In this document: positions 32,901 through 44,900 of the stretch, piece by piece
Numbering within the stretch: the stretch's first letter is position 1
How the letters are laid out: the number at the start of each line of letters is the position of its first letter
From: Lentzea sp. NBRC 105346
Lineage (GTDB): Bacteria; Actinomycetota; Actinomycetes; Mycobacteriales; Pseudonocardiaceae
NCBI RefSeq assembly: GCF_030269605.1
Contig: NZ_BSTQ01000001.1
Coordinates: forward strand, 248,001-312,000
Direction of reading: 5' to 3'
Length of the DNA stretch: 64,000 nucleotides
Program-made: the position numbers and the translations under genes
The notes under the pieces: generated by a model
The model's database searches: none
Told to the model about the DNA's origin: nothing
The model's input: only the letters and a program-made list of their open reading frames with translations

Positions 32901-35900
32901 TCACGGCAGCGGTGTTCGAGTCCACAGTGGATCCGGTGCCCACCCGGATGTCGCGGAAGTCGGTGACGGTGAGCTGGCTCCCGGTGGGCACGCCCCGCTG
33001 CGCACGGGACAGCTCGAGGCCGAGCCGGTCGAGCAGCAGCTTCTTGACCGCCCCGGCCGACACCGCACCGCCCGTGATGGTGACGGGGAGTGCGCCGGAG
33101 CGCCGCACGGCCGCGGCGGCGAGGTCCCTCGCCAGGCTTACGATCTTGCTGCGCTCGTAGGCGTTCGCCTTGCCCGCCGGGGAGAACTCGACGGTCGTGT
33201 CCGGGCCCTGCCGGCCGTGCGGCCGGAGGAGCCCGCCGTCGACGACGAGCTCGACGCGACCCGGCCTGCCGTTCGGGTCGAGGGTCAGTGTCAGTGCGAG
33301 GTCGTCGACGGAGACCGCGGTGTCACCGCGCAGGGCGGTGAGCTGCTGCTCGACCAACCCGAGCAGCGTGTTCGCGACCTGCGGTACCTGCGCTCCGGCC
33401 GCGTCGTCGATGCTGCCGCGTGCCGCGATCTCCAGCGAGGGCAACGGCTTTCCGGCACGGGTGCGGTCGATCATCGTCTGGGCCAACTGGCCGGCGAGCT
33501 CGTCGAGCGTCGCGGTGTGGCCGGCGGTGAGCTCCACGGAGTCGCCGGTGAATTGCACGACACCGCCGAGCTCGACCCCGGAGAAGTCGAGCGTCGTGAG
33601 CGCGCTGCCGGTCGTCGCAGGTGCGGATGGGCGTGGGGAGTCCTGGTCGGTCCCTGGCGCGGGCAGGCCGCGGCGCAGCGGTTCCTCGGTACGGTGGACC
33701 AGCTGGTCGAAGCTGGTCGGCGGCACGGTGGACTGGGCGTTGAGCAGGTGCTGCAGCTGCCACGCGTACCGGGGCGCGAGCGTCGCACCGGGTTCCAGCA
33801 CGCCGTCGGTCATCAGTGAGTCGTCGTGCACGACCCGGCCTTGGCCCGCCTTGCGGCCGAAGTCGTTCGCCGGCGTGGGCAGCGGCTTGTCCGCGAGCCA
33901 CAGGCCGGCCTGCTCGTCGGTGTCGGTGTACTCGTCGAAGAAGCCCAGCCGGTGCCCGACGAGCTCGTGCACGTAGATCAGCGGGTGGGACTCGACCCCG
34001 ATGTTGGTGGCATCGGCGCGGTTGTCACCCGGCCACAGCGTCACGGTCGGGTGGTGCGCGTCCGCGGCGTTGTCGACGAACTCGAGCTCGACGTGCAGCT
34101 GACCACCGTCCGGCAGGCGGTAGCCGGGATTGACGAAGTCGTCGACCGCGTTGAGGATCTTGTTCTTCAGCGTCTTGTACGCCGCGAGCGTCATGCCCTC
34201 CGGTTTGGGCATGTGGTGCCGGATGGTGAGGTGGTGGACCTTGCGGCCGTCCGCGGTGACCAGGACGCGGTGGTCGAAGCCGATCCCCGACCGGAAGGAC
34301 TCGAGCCGCACCTCGCCGGGCGCGATCTCGCTGTCCTTGGCCACCTGGACCTCTTCGGACCAGATCTCGCCGACGTGGGCGTTGCCGAGGAACGGCGCGA
34401 GGTCGTCGACGTCGACCGGATCCTCGGTGGGCTCGAACCACGGCGCCGGCCGGTAGGACGGGTCGGTGGGGTCGCTGGAGGCGTGCCGGTAGGACGGGTC
34501 GTCCATGATCTCGCGCGCCTGCTGGGTCAGCGTGTCGACGGGGGTGGTGCTCACCTCGTCGGGGGTGCCGGGCGACGAGGGCACGTGGCCGCCGGACCGG
34601 ACGAGGTCCCAGTCCGTCTCGACGTGTACCGCGTCGGACTCGTGGCGCGGGTCGAGCTCGAACTCCACCACGGGCATGGCGTCCTCGGTCAGGTGGACGC
34701 CGCGGCCCGCCAGGTTGTCCGTGATCGCCTGCTGGATGCCGTGCCACGCGGCGCGTGCCTGATCGATGGCGCCGGGCGCGACGCCGAGGGTCACCTTCGG
34801 CGGCAGGTATCCGCGTTCGGCGCGCATGATCGAGGTGTCGACGAGCTCGTTCGCCAGGAACGTGAGGCCGGTGGTCGTCTCGTCGATCGGTGTGGTGCCG
34901 GCATCGCCGGGCGAAACGGTGGCCGGCCGGTCCGATGCCGTGCGGTCGTTGGGCGGGGCTTGCGGGGTGCGCGGAGCGTTCTTGAGCTGCTGTGCCAGCT
35001 CGAACGCCTCCGCCATCGAGCTGCCTGCCCCGTTGTTCGTCCACTGTGGAGCGCCCATCCGCGCGATCTCGGTCAGCACGGTGCTCTGCGACTGGTCCGG
35101 CACGCTGTCGTGGTCGGAGTCGCTGCTCTCCTCGGAGATGACGTCCGTGACGATGCCGGCCTTCGGCGCGGGCGGGCGCTCCCGTGCGGTGAGGGACTCG
35201 AACGTCATCCCGTCCTCGGTGACGATCTCGGAGCTGGTGACCTCGATGGACGCGCCGGGCAGGAAGACGATCTCCTGTTCGGTCGGCATCGTGGTGAGCG
35301 CGCTGATGTCGACGGCGTGGCTGCCGTTGAGCTCGATCGTGGTGAACACCTTGTGGCCGAGCCCGTCGTCGGGAGCCGACTCGAGGAAGCCCTTCGCCCA
35401 CTCGGGATCGAGGCTGGCGCTGCTGAAGTCGTTGAAGGTGATGGACTGCTCGCCGTAGGTCGACGAGAACTTCGACAGCACACTCGCCGGACCGGTGAGC
35501 GTGCCGAGCTTCCAGTCACCGCGGTAGACGGTGTGGCCGCTGAGCTTCGGCAGCCGGTGCATCGCGTCGATGAGCATGTCGGCGTGCAGCCGCATCTCCG
35601 CGACGATCTGGGGCGTCAGTGCGGCCAGGCGCTGGTAGGCCTCCTCGCGCACCGCGGCGATCGCGGGGTCGATCACCTCGATGGCGTTCACGACCTCCTT
35701 GAGCTCCTCGGTGAGCTCTGCCTTGCGCTGCTGGATCTCGGCGGTCTTCGCGGCGTCCTTCTCGTGCACGATGAGCTCGACGTCGGCCTCCGCCAGCAGC
35801 AGCTCGATGCCGGTCTTGCGGTCGCGGTTGTACTTCAGCTCCTTCGCGAAGGACCGGTGCTCCTGCACGATCTTGGCCAGCACGGGGTCCGAGTCGGCCG

Positions 35901-38900
35901 CGGGGAGGCTGAGCTTGCCCGCTTTGAGCACCCGGTCCAGCTTGTCCTTCAGCTTGACGAAGAACAGCTGATGGGTGGCGAGCGAGGCGAAGCCCGAGCG
36001 GGTCTGCATGGCGAGGTTGATCAGGTCGTGCTCGGTGCTCGTGGCGTAGGTGTTGATCGCCACGAGATGCGCTACGCCGAGCTTTGTCAGCACGTCGGCC
36101 GGCGTGAGATCGTTGCGCGCCATCCACTCGCGCAGGTTGTTCACGATCCTGGCCAGCCGGGTCGACGGTGGCTTGTAGTCCGGGTCGTCCCGCATGGCTG
36201 TGATCAACTTGTGCAGGTTCCTGGCGAACAGGACCTTGTTCATCGGCGGGTGGAGGAACCCGCCATCCTCGAAGTCCTTGTGCACCAGCTCCAGGTAGAG
36301 CTCCTCGTGCGGCGGCACCACCGGGGCGGCCGGATGCGTGCGCAGCCCGTCGAGCAGACCGGGGTCGAGGTCGTCGATGCTCTTGTACATCTCGACCGCA
36401 TTGTTCAGCGACATCTCGTTGCCACTGCGCGGCGCGGGCGAAGACGCCATCTGGCCGCCGCGGACGATCTCGTAGAACGAGTGGTCCTCGTGCAACATCC
36501 AGGCGAGGTTGGCCTTGAAGAAGTCCACCTCGTGCACGTGGGGCACGTTGAGCCACTTGAATGCGGTCTGCATGCGGATCGTCGTGCCGGACACGCCTGC
36601 GATCAGCGGCATGCCCTGCACAGCGTTCTTCGCCCGGTACCACGAGGCGTTCTCGTCGAGCTTGAACGTCGCCTTGCCCGACTCCCATGGCAGCGGCACC
36701 TCCGGACCCTTGACCGGCTCGTGGCCCGGTGGCACGACGGGCAGGTCGGTGTGCCGGATGTTCTCGATGCGGCCGGGGCCGCTGCTGATCTTGATGATCT
36801 TCGAGAACGGCAGCACGCTGTCGATGGGCCGAGTCCGCAGGTCGGCGCTGCCCGGCGTACCCGGCGCGTGGTCGATCACCGCGGGCGTGACGACGGCGGA
36901 CACCGCGTCGCCGTTGTCGCCGAACACCAGGTTCTCGACCTTGTTGCCCTCCTTGTCGAGCACGACGAGCTCGAGCAGGTCCGGGTCCTCCTCGCGCAGC
37001 GCCGGCTTGCCGTTGTCGTCGAACTCGATGTCTTCGCTCGTCAGCTCCGTCTCGTGCAGCGCGCCCGGCACCTCCAGGTACGGCTGCGGCAGCTCGGGGC
37101 CCTTCGGCATGACCCCCTCGATCGGCTCCAGGTCGCCCGCCCGGATATCGGTGACGAACACCGGTCCCGTCGTGTACTTGACCGCCTTCGACACCGGCAG
37201 CGCCTGCTCGACCGGCTTGGTGACCGGACCGTCCGGGGTGAACACGGTGACCTCGCTGAAGCCCCACAGCTCCCGGTGCACCTGGTCGATCGGGTGGCCT
37301 TCCGCGTCGAACGCGACGACCGAGAGCAGACCGTCCTCTTCGGACCGCAGCGTCGGCTTGCCGTCGTCGTCGAACGTGACGTCGTCCGGCGAGATCTCCT
37401 TCTCCACCATGCCGGTGAGTTCCAGCGTGTTCGTGGTGAGCTGGTACTCGGGCCTGTCGAGCCACATGCCCTCGCGGGCGAGCTCCAGCAGGCCGCGCTT
37501 GTGCTCGCTGATCTTGCGGGCCTCGTCGATGCGCGGCGCGCGGTTGGACTGGCTGGTCGCGATCTCGATCGCGTCGTTGCCCTGCGCCGCCAGGTTTCCC
37601 AGCGCGAAGGGATCGTCACTGAACAGGTAGGCCTTCTCCGGGTAGAGGGTGCCGAGCACGAGCTCGGCCCAGTACCGGGCCTTGCCGTTCATGAACGCCT
37701 TGTGCTTGTCCAGCGTCTTCGTGTCGAGGCCGAGCTCCTTTGCCTGCTTCTTCGAGAGCTTGCCGTGGGTGTAGTCGTGCACGATCCGCTTGAGCGAGAC
37801 CTCGCCGTTGTTGAAGTACAGCGCGTTGTAGAGCGTCGTCATCAGCACCCGGACGTTGCCGTGGGCGATGACGTTGTCGAGCACCTCCAGCGACGCGATG
37901 TTGCCGATCTGGCCCGCGCTGGTCACCTTGATGCCGCCGAACGCGGCCGCGACCTTCTCCGGCTGGTTCGGATACCGCGCGAGCAGCACGTCGCGGAGCT
38001 TGATCAGCGACTGCTGCGCGGCGTGCCGCACCTCGGGCGCCGCGAACAGGTAGTTGCGCAGCGTCTTCTCGAAGTTCTCCGCTTTCGCCGCCCAGCCCTG
38101 GTCCCGCACGAGCACGTCGTACCCGAACGGCGACTCGGTCTCCGGGCTGAAGGGGATCTTGACGCCGGGCATGACCTCGAAGCCGCCGGCCGATGGCGTG
38201 TCCGATGTGGACACCTGTGGGCCGGCGATCTCCAGCTTCTCGTTCACCTGAATCGGTGCCATGGTGCGCGTGTCCGGTCCGCGCTTCTCCGCGAGCCACA
38301 GGTCGCGCGGCGTCAGCGCGGCGTGCCCGCTCGTCGCCAGGGGGCCCATGATGCTCAGGTCCTCGGCGAGCCTGCCGGTGCCGACGGTCTCCAGCGAACC
38401 GTCGGTGTGCTTGACCACCTTGCCCTTGGAGTGCTGGAAGATGCTCGGGTTCTCGTCTCGGCCCTCGAAGTAGGTGTCGTCGAGTCCCGCCCAGTGCATG
38501 ATCTCGTGCCCGAACACCTCGGGGCCGGCGTCGATCGGGATCGACAGCTGGTTCGGCCGCGAGCCCGCCGGGCCGATCCAGATCCGCCCCGTCGCCGCGG
38601 CGGGATCGTCGGTGAGCCGCACCGACTGGCTGAACTGGTCGCCCGTGGGCAGCGCCAGGCCCTTGTTGAGCGCGTTCACGCCGCTGGTGAGGTTCTGCTC
38701 GAACCGCGCGACCTGGTCTTCGGAGTACTTCGAGAGGTTCTCGACGTACAGCACGTACTCGCGGTGCTGCACGACGGTGCCCGGCCTGCCGTCCGTGCCG
38801 GGGAACTGGACGCGCTGGTAGTGGTAGCCGATCGGGCTGCGCCACGCGGTGAGCCCGAAAGAGGGCTTCCGCTTGCCCTTCTGCCGGACGATCTTGCTGT

Positions 38901-41900
38901 TGTCGGTGAGGCCGCCGGTCTCGCTGACGTAGCGCCGGAAGGGCACCTTGCCGGTGACCGCGGCGATGTCCTGCTGGCTCACCGGGTTCGGGTGCTTGGC
39001 CCACGCCGAGTCGGGGTGGCCGAAGTCCTTGGTGCTGTGCCGCCATCCCTCGTCGTCGAGGATCGGGTGCTTCGCCTGTGCCGCGGGGGAGGTGATGACC
39101 TGCCCGGCAGGTGCCGGGAGCGGTGGTGCGGTCGTGGTCATCGGGCTCGGCGGCGGCGTCTTGCGCAGCTGGTAGTCGACCTTGACGGAACCGCTGCGAG
39201 ACCGCTTGTGCCCCGGCTTGACCTCGGAGCTCTCTCCGAGTGAGACCGTCGGCCGGTGGGCCGTGTTGCCCGGCTTCGTCTCGTTGAGGTGGAAGTCGAT
39301 GCGCTCGTCGAGGTACGCCCGCACCGCCTCGGCTTGTGGCCGGACGTCGCTGCTGAAGTTCGTGATGGACACCGACAGCGGCAGATAGGCCATGCCCTCG
39401 CGCCGGTTGGCGGTGTCGGCCAGCTCCCTGGCCAGCTGGTCGAGCTCGGTCTCGAGCTGAACGGACAGCTTGGACTCGCCCGGCTGGAGGTTGAGCTCGT
39501 GCTCGGTGGGGGTGCTCGACAGCACGGAGTCGGTGTCGGACGCCGAGTTGTCCGAGGTGTCCTCGGACAGCTGGTCGACATGAACCTCGGTGAGTCCCGG
39601 CGTGCCCGGTGCGATCGCGATGTCGACGTCGACGCCGTCGTAGGCGCCGGGCCGGTCGCCGAGCTGCTTCAGCACGGTCGTCCACACCTCGAGCGAATGG
39701 GCCTCGGCGAGCGTCGGGTCCGTACCCCGGCTGATGATCTTGATGATCGGCGCGGCCTCGCCGTTCGCCTTGGCCCGGACCGCGGCGGCGACCGCTTCGT
39801 CCGTGATGCGGCCCAGCCGGGCGACCTCGTCCGGCGACAGGGTCAGCGAGTCACTGTCGAACCGGATGAGGTTCTCGTTGAGCGCCGGGTCCCGCGACAG
39901 CTCCCACAGCAGCGCGTTCACCTGCTGGTAGCTGTCGACGAGGGCGTTGGTGTCCGGATTCGTGGCGTGGTCGTCGAGCGCGGTCGCGTACGTGTTGATC
40001 GCGGGCTGCCACCGGGCGATGTAGTCGGCGCGGCGGGCGAGCGCGTCCCGGTCGCCGGTGCGGGCGAGGTCGTCCATCGCCTGCCGGAACACGCGGTCCT
40101 CGGCGATGTCCGTCGACACTCCGGTGACGGGAGCCTGCGGACGGGTGGCGGTTCCCGGCGCGGCGCCGGTGAGCTGTGGTCCGTGGTGACGGGGCGGGAC
40201 GACGGGCGCGCCCGAGGGCGGGTTCAGCTGGCCGTGGTCGCTCTCCTGGAGATGGGCCAGACCGCGAACGTGGTTCTCGATCCGCCACAGGTGCCGCGGC
40301 TTGACGGTGGCATCGGTGGTGATCTGGTTGGACATGATGCCCGTGTCGGTGCCCGGCATGAGGTAACCGCGCCCCTGCTTCTGCTGGAAGACGTTGCCGC
40401 TCGAGTCCTGGTACTCGTCGACCAGTCCCACGTTGTGCAGCAGCTCGTGCACGGCGAGCTCGGGGGTGATGTCGGTCGGCCACTGCCCGGTGTCCGCGCG
40501 CTGGCCGGCGGTCGTGATGCCGACCGTGCTGTGGGCGTCTTCCGGACGTGCGACGCGGACCAGGTTGACGCTCAGCTGGGCGCCGCTGGGCAGGCCGAAC
40601 CCCTGGTCGTTGACGATCCGGTCCATCCCCTGCTGTGCCCTGGCCCAGATCTTGTCGACGGTCGAGTCCTTGCGGCCCTTCGGGTCCAGATAGACCTTGT
40701 GCGTGACCTCGAGAACCCACCGGGAGGGTTCGACTTCCATCAGTGCGACGTCGAAGTTCGACGACGTGTCGAGCGGGTCGATCTCGATCTTCGGCCGGCC
40801 CGCGCCGAGGGTGATCTTGGAGGTGGCGAGCGCCTGTGCGTCGGTCGTCCGCACGGTGGTCGTGTGCGCGAGGGGGCGGGCGGCGGCGATGCGGTCGCGG
40901 CCGATCGGGTTCGGGACCCGTGACCACGGCGCGGGCCTGCTGTCCGGCGCGGTGGCCCAGGTGCGGTCGTCGAGGACGGTCTTGACAGGCTGGTGGACCG
41001 GGCCGTCCAGAGTGATCTCCGCCGACTCGGGCGCGGTGTACTCGGTGGTCTCGCTCAGGTCCCAGTTGACGTGGATGTCGGTGGTGTTCGCCGCGCCACG
41101 CGGGTTGGTGGCCGTGACGATCGGCAGATCGTCGAGCGTGAGGGCGCCGTTGAGATGGTGGGCGATGCGGTCGAACAGGTCGCGGCGGGCGACCGCCGCC
41201 TGCTTCGCGGACGTGGTGGGGTTGACGCCGTTGCCGGTCACGGTGATCGTCGGCATGCGGTAGCCGCGCTGGGCCCTGGTGATCGCGCTCTCGGCGATCT
41301 GGGTGGCCAGGTCGTCGATGTTCTGCTGGTTCTCCGGGCCGAGCACGACGTCCTCCGGGTCGAACTCGACGACGATCTCGTGCGAGCCCAGTGCCGGGGC
41401 GGTCGGTTCGACGGACTGCATCGAGTCCGGGGAACCGGGGCCTGCGGTGTCCCAGTCGACGACGACCCGTGCTCCCGTGCCCCCGATGTCGCTGCCCAGC
41501 GTGAAGTCGATGTCACCGCTGAGCAACTGTTCACTGTGGACGGTGCCCTGCTGCAGCTGGGCGAGATGGTGCGAGACCCGGTTGAAGATGAGGTGCTGGA
41601 AGACGGAGTGGGCCCGGTTGTTCGCAAGGTCCGCGGCGTTCGGCTCGGTGGCCGCCGCGAACCCGGTGATTGTGATCTTCGGCAGCTCGGCGCCGGACCG
41701 GTGCGCGGTGACCGCTTCCCCGGCGATCTTCCGCGCGAGGTCGTCGAGCCGCTGCTGGTCGTCGGGACCGAGCGCGTCGGAGCCCTGGTCGAACGCGACG
41801 TCGGTGTCGGGCCCGGCGGGCGGCAGCGCCCGCATCGCCGGCTCGAGGATGTCCGGGCTGACCCCGACGATCTTGTGCAGGCCGTGTTCGGTGATGACCA

Positions 41901-44900
41901 GTCCGGTGCGCGGGTCGATCGTGCCGATCAGTTGCCGCGCGACGGTCACCAGCTGGATGAGTGCCTCCGGGAGGTACTTTCCCTTGGTGTCGTAGAGCTC
42001 CTGTCCCTGGTTGAGCAGGTGCTGCCGCAGTGTGGCCTTGTCCGCCGCGGTCCACCCCTGGTAGGTGAAGGCGGCGGCCGGAGCCGGTGCCGTGAACGGG
42101 TTCGACCGTTCCGCCAGCCACGGCTTGAGGGTCTTGGAGCTGATGCCGAGCGCGGAGTGCACGTCGTCGATCGTGTGGCTGCCCGAGGTGATCAGCTTGG
42201 TGGCCTCGGTGGTGAACAGCGTGATCGCTTGGTCGTTGTACTTGCCGTTCGTGTAGAGCTCGACGCCCAGCGTGTTGATCAGGTAGTTGCGGAAGGTGAT
42301 CGGGCCCGGTCGCCAGTCGGTCTCCGGTCCGCGCACCCGCTTCGTGTCCCCGGTCTCCGGGCTGGGGTCGCGCGGCCGCTTGGCACCCGCGCTGTGGCGG
42401 TTCTCGTGCCACTCCTGGACGAACGCCGGGGTGAGTCCCGTCGCTTGTACCAGTTGCGGGCCGTTGAAACCGCGGTTGGTCAGCTCCGCCAGTACTTCGT
42501 GCAGCACCGGCGTCAGCTCGGGGCCCTGGTGCGTGCCGAGTGCGTCTTCGAGGGTGCGGCCGCCGGGGTTCTGCAACCAGGTCCGGGCGATGTCGCGCGG
42601 TGCCGGGTTGGCTGCTCGTTCGAACTCCTGCTTCCAGGAGTAGAAGAAGCTGTTGGAGACCCCGACCAGGTTCATGAGATCGAGGTTGGTGTAGCTGTGC
42701 GGCGCGAGCGCGGCGAGCGTGTCCTTGGCCAGCTGCGCCACCTCGGGACGCAGCGGCGACGACTTCGACGGCCCGGTGCGCAACCCGAAGCCCTGCAGTT
42801 CGAGCACCGCGAAGAGGGACGGACCACCGACGATCGGGTGCCAGCTGCCCGCCGCGGCCCGCAGCTGTGCCTCGAGCTGGGCCACGTCCTGCGCCGTGTC
42901 CTGCGGCAGCCAGCGCCGCAACGTCTTGGGGTCGACACCGATCGCCGTCGCCAGCGTCTTGACCATGCTGGGGCGTTGCTGCGGCGGGATGCTCGACCAG
43001 ACCCTGGTGGCCATGGTCTGCAGGATGTTGTTCGCGAAGTCGCTGTACGTGTGGTGCGTGCGGTGCAGCGGCAGGCCGAGGTCGTTCAGGGTGTTCGTGA
43101 GCGACACCGGGCCGTTCGGCGTCCACTGCGAGGCCAGGTGCCATACCTGCTGCTCGGTGAGCGCCGCGGAGACGGCGGCGGGGTTGGGCGCCCATGGTGG
43201 TGAGGTGACCGCGGCGACGCCCAGCTTCTGTGTCAGTGCGTAGGGCGTCATGCTCGCGGTCGGCCACAGCTGGTGCGCCTTGGCACCGATCATGGTCGCC
43301 AGCTGTTCGTTGTGGTGCAGGGAGAAACCCAGCTGTTCGAGGTGGCCGACGAGGGTGGTGTCGCTGTCGAGGGTCCACGTGTCGACCGCCTGCCGCACCT
43401 GCGCCCAGTCGGGGGCCGGGGGTGCTTGGCGCTTGCGCTGTTTGCCCGCGGCGGCCTGGGGGGTAGCGGAGGTTTCCTTCGGCGCCTTGGTGTCGGAGGC
43501 CGGTGAGGTGGTCGCCTTCGGTGGAGTGCTGGACTTCCCGGTCGGCGGCCGCCGGCCGGCTTTGGTGCTCTGTTGGTTGGTGGGCGTGACCGGGGTTGCC
43601 GGGGTGGTGGGCGTTTTGGTGGTGGGCGTCTTGGGGTTGCCGGGTGTGGTCTTGGGTTGTTGGCCGGGGGGCGTGGCTGGGGTCGCGGGGATGCTGGTGC
43701 TGGGGGACTTGGTGGTGGGCGTCTTGGGGTTGCCGGGTGCGGTCTTGGGTTGCTGACCGGGGGGCGTGACTGGGGCCGCTGGGGTGGTGGGCGTTTTGGT
43801 GGTGGGGGTGGTCTTGGGTTGCTGGCCGGCGGGCGTGACCGGGGTCGCCGGGATGCTGGTGCTGGGGGACTTGGTGGTGGGCGTCTTGGGGTTGCCGGGT
43901 GCGGTCTTGGGTTGTTGGCCGGGGGGCGTTACTGGGGTCGCCGGGTTGCTGGTGCTGGGGGACTTGGTGGTGGGCGTCTTGGGGTTGCCGGGTGTGGTCT
44001 TGGGTTGCTGACCGGGGGGCGTGACTGGGGCCGCTGGGGTAGTGGGCGTTTTGGTGGTGGGGGTGGTCTTCGGTTGCTGACCGGCGGGCGTGACCGGGGT
44101 CGCCGGGATGCTGGTGCTGGGCGACTTGGCCGCGGGCGACTTGGGGTTCGAGGGCGCGGTGTTCGGCTGCTGACCGACCGGCCTGCCGGGACCCACGGGC
44201 GCGGTGGCGTTCGGCGTCTTGGCCGTCGGTGCGGTGGGCGCGGTCGCGCTCGGGTTCTTGCCCGCGGCGGTCGTGGGCGCGTCGGTTGGGGAGCCGGGCC
44301 GTTGAACGGCCGGGTTCGCGGACTTCGGATCCGCCGTGTTCACCGGCGCACCGATGCCGGGCACGGCTCCGCCGAGCCTGCCCGCGATCGAGCCCGGACC
44401 GGCGGTGCCGGGCACCTTGCCCGTGCCAGGCGGGGGGGTGGATGGCCGGGCGTTCGACGCGTTGTCCCCATTGGGCTTCGGCGTGGCGGTGCCGGGGGCG
44501 CCCGGCCGCGCCGCGGGACCGTTGCCCGGCTGGGGCGAGGCACCGGTGAAGTTCGGCGGCGGGGCGACCTTCGGCCCGGTCGGCGCGGTCACACCGGGTG
44601 CCTGTGGCGGCGTGATCGGGGTCGGGCGCTTGAGGTCGGGCGGGGGTGTGGCGATCCGCTTGAACCGGTCGGCCGCCCGTTGCTCCTGCTCCTGGTAGAG
44701 CTGCTTGGTCTGGTTGATCTTGTCCTTGATCTTGTCGTAGACGCCGGTCGCCACACCGAGGTGCTCGGCGACCTTGTCGCTCGACTGGTTGAGCTGCTGC
44801 GACGCCAGGGAACCGATGGGGCCGAGGTCACCGTTGCTCAGCCTCAGATTCCTGTGGTAGTCCTCGATCTCTTTGATCTTCGCCTGGAGCTCTCCGGCCG

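Larger units (their letters stand above)
12570..40980 (-). other. Array of 12 snapalysin/metzincin-like zinc-protease modules inside the giant protein
   Basis: Each module runs from a segment like LDDxxWxHAS..DPSYRPAPWF through a beta-rich part (IGFDHR, VKHxMPxPDWM, PDGGxLxVxxEFVD, ADAHH) to the zinc motif and then NDFGRKAGxGRVV and LMSxG. HE..H..GLxDEY followed by LMSxG matches the plan of family M7 (snapalysin, HExxHxxGxxD plus Met-turn). Modules 1, 2 and 4 have a standard HExxH (HELLH, HEIMH, HEFGH). Modules 3 and 5-12 have a six-residue HEL[AV]GH or HEIAGH. Modules 2, 4 and 8 form a subtype with K/RHTDGS or KHIDGS and a later PRxLWxxEKxGP. All twelve keep the catalytic Glu. Proteolytic activity is inferred from these motifs only. 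Confidence 0.7.

Noticed and set aside
12570..40980. The 12 HExxH-type repeats as a CRISPR array or mobile element series
   Set aside because: The repeats are protein-level, hundreds of residues long and in one frame. No short identical direct repeats with unique spacers were seen.
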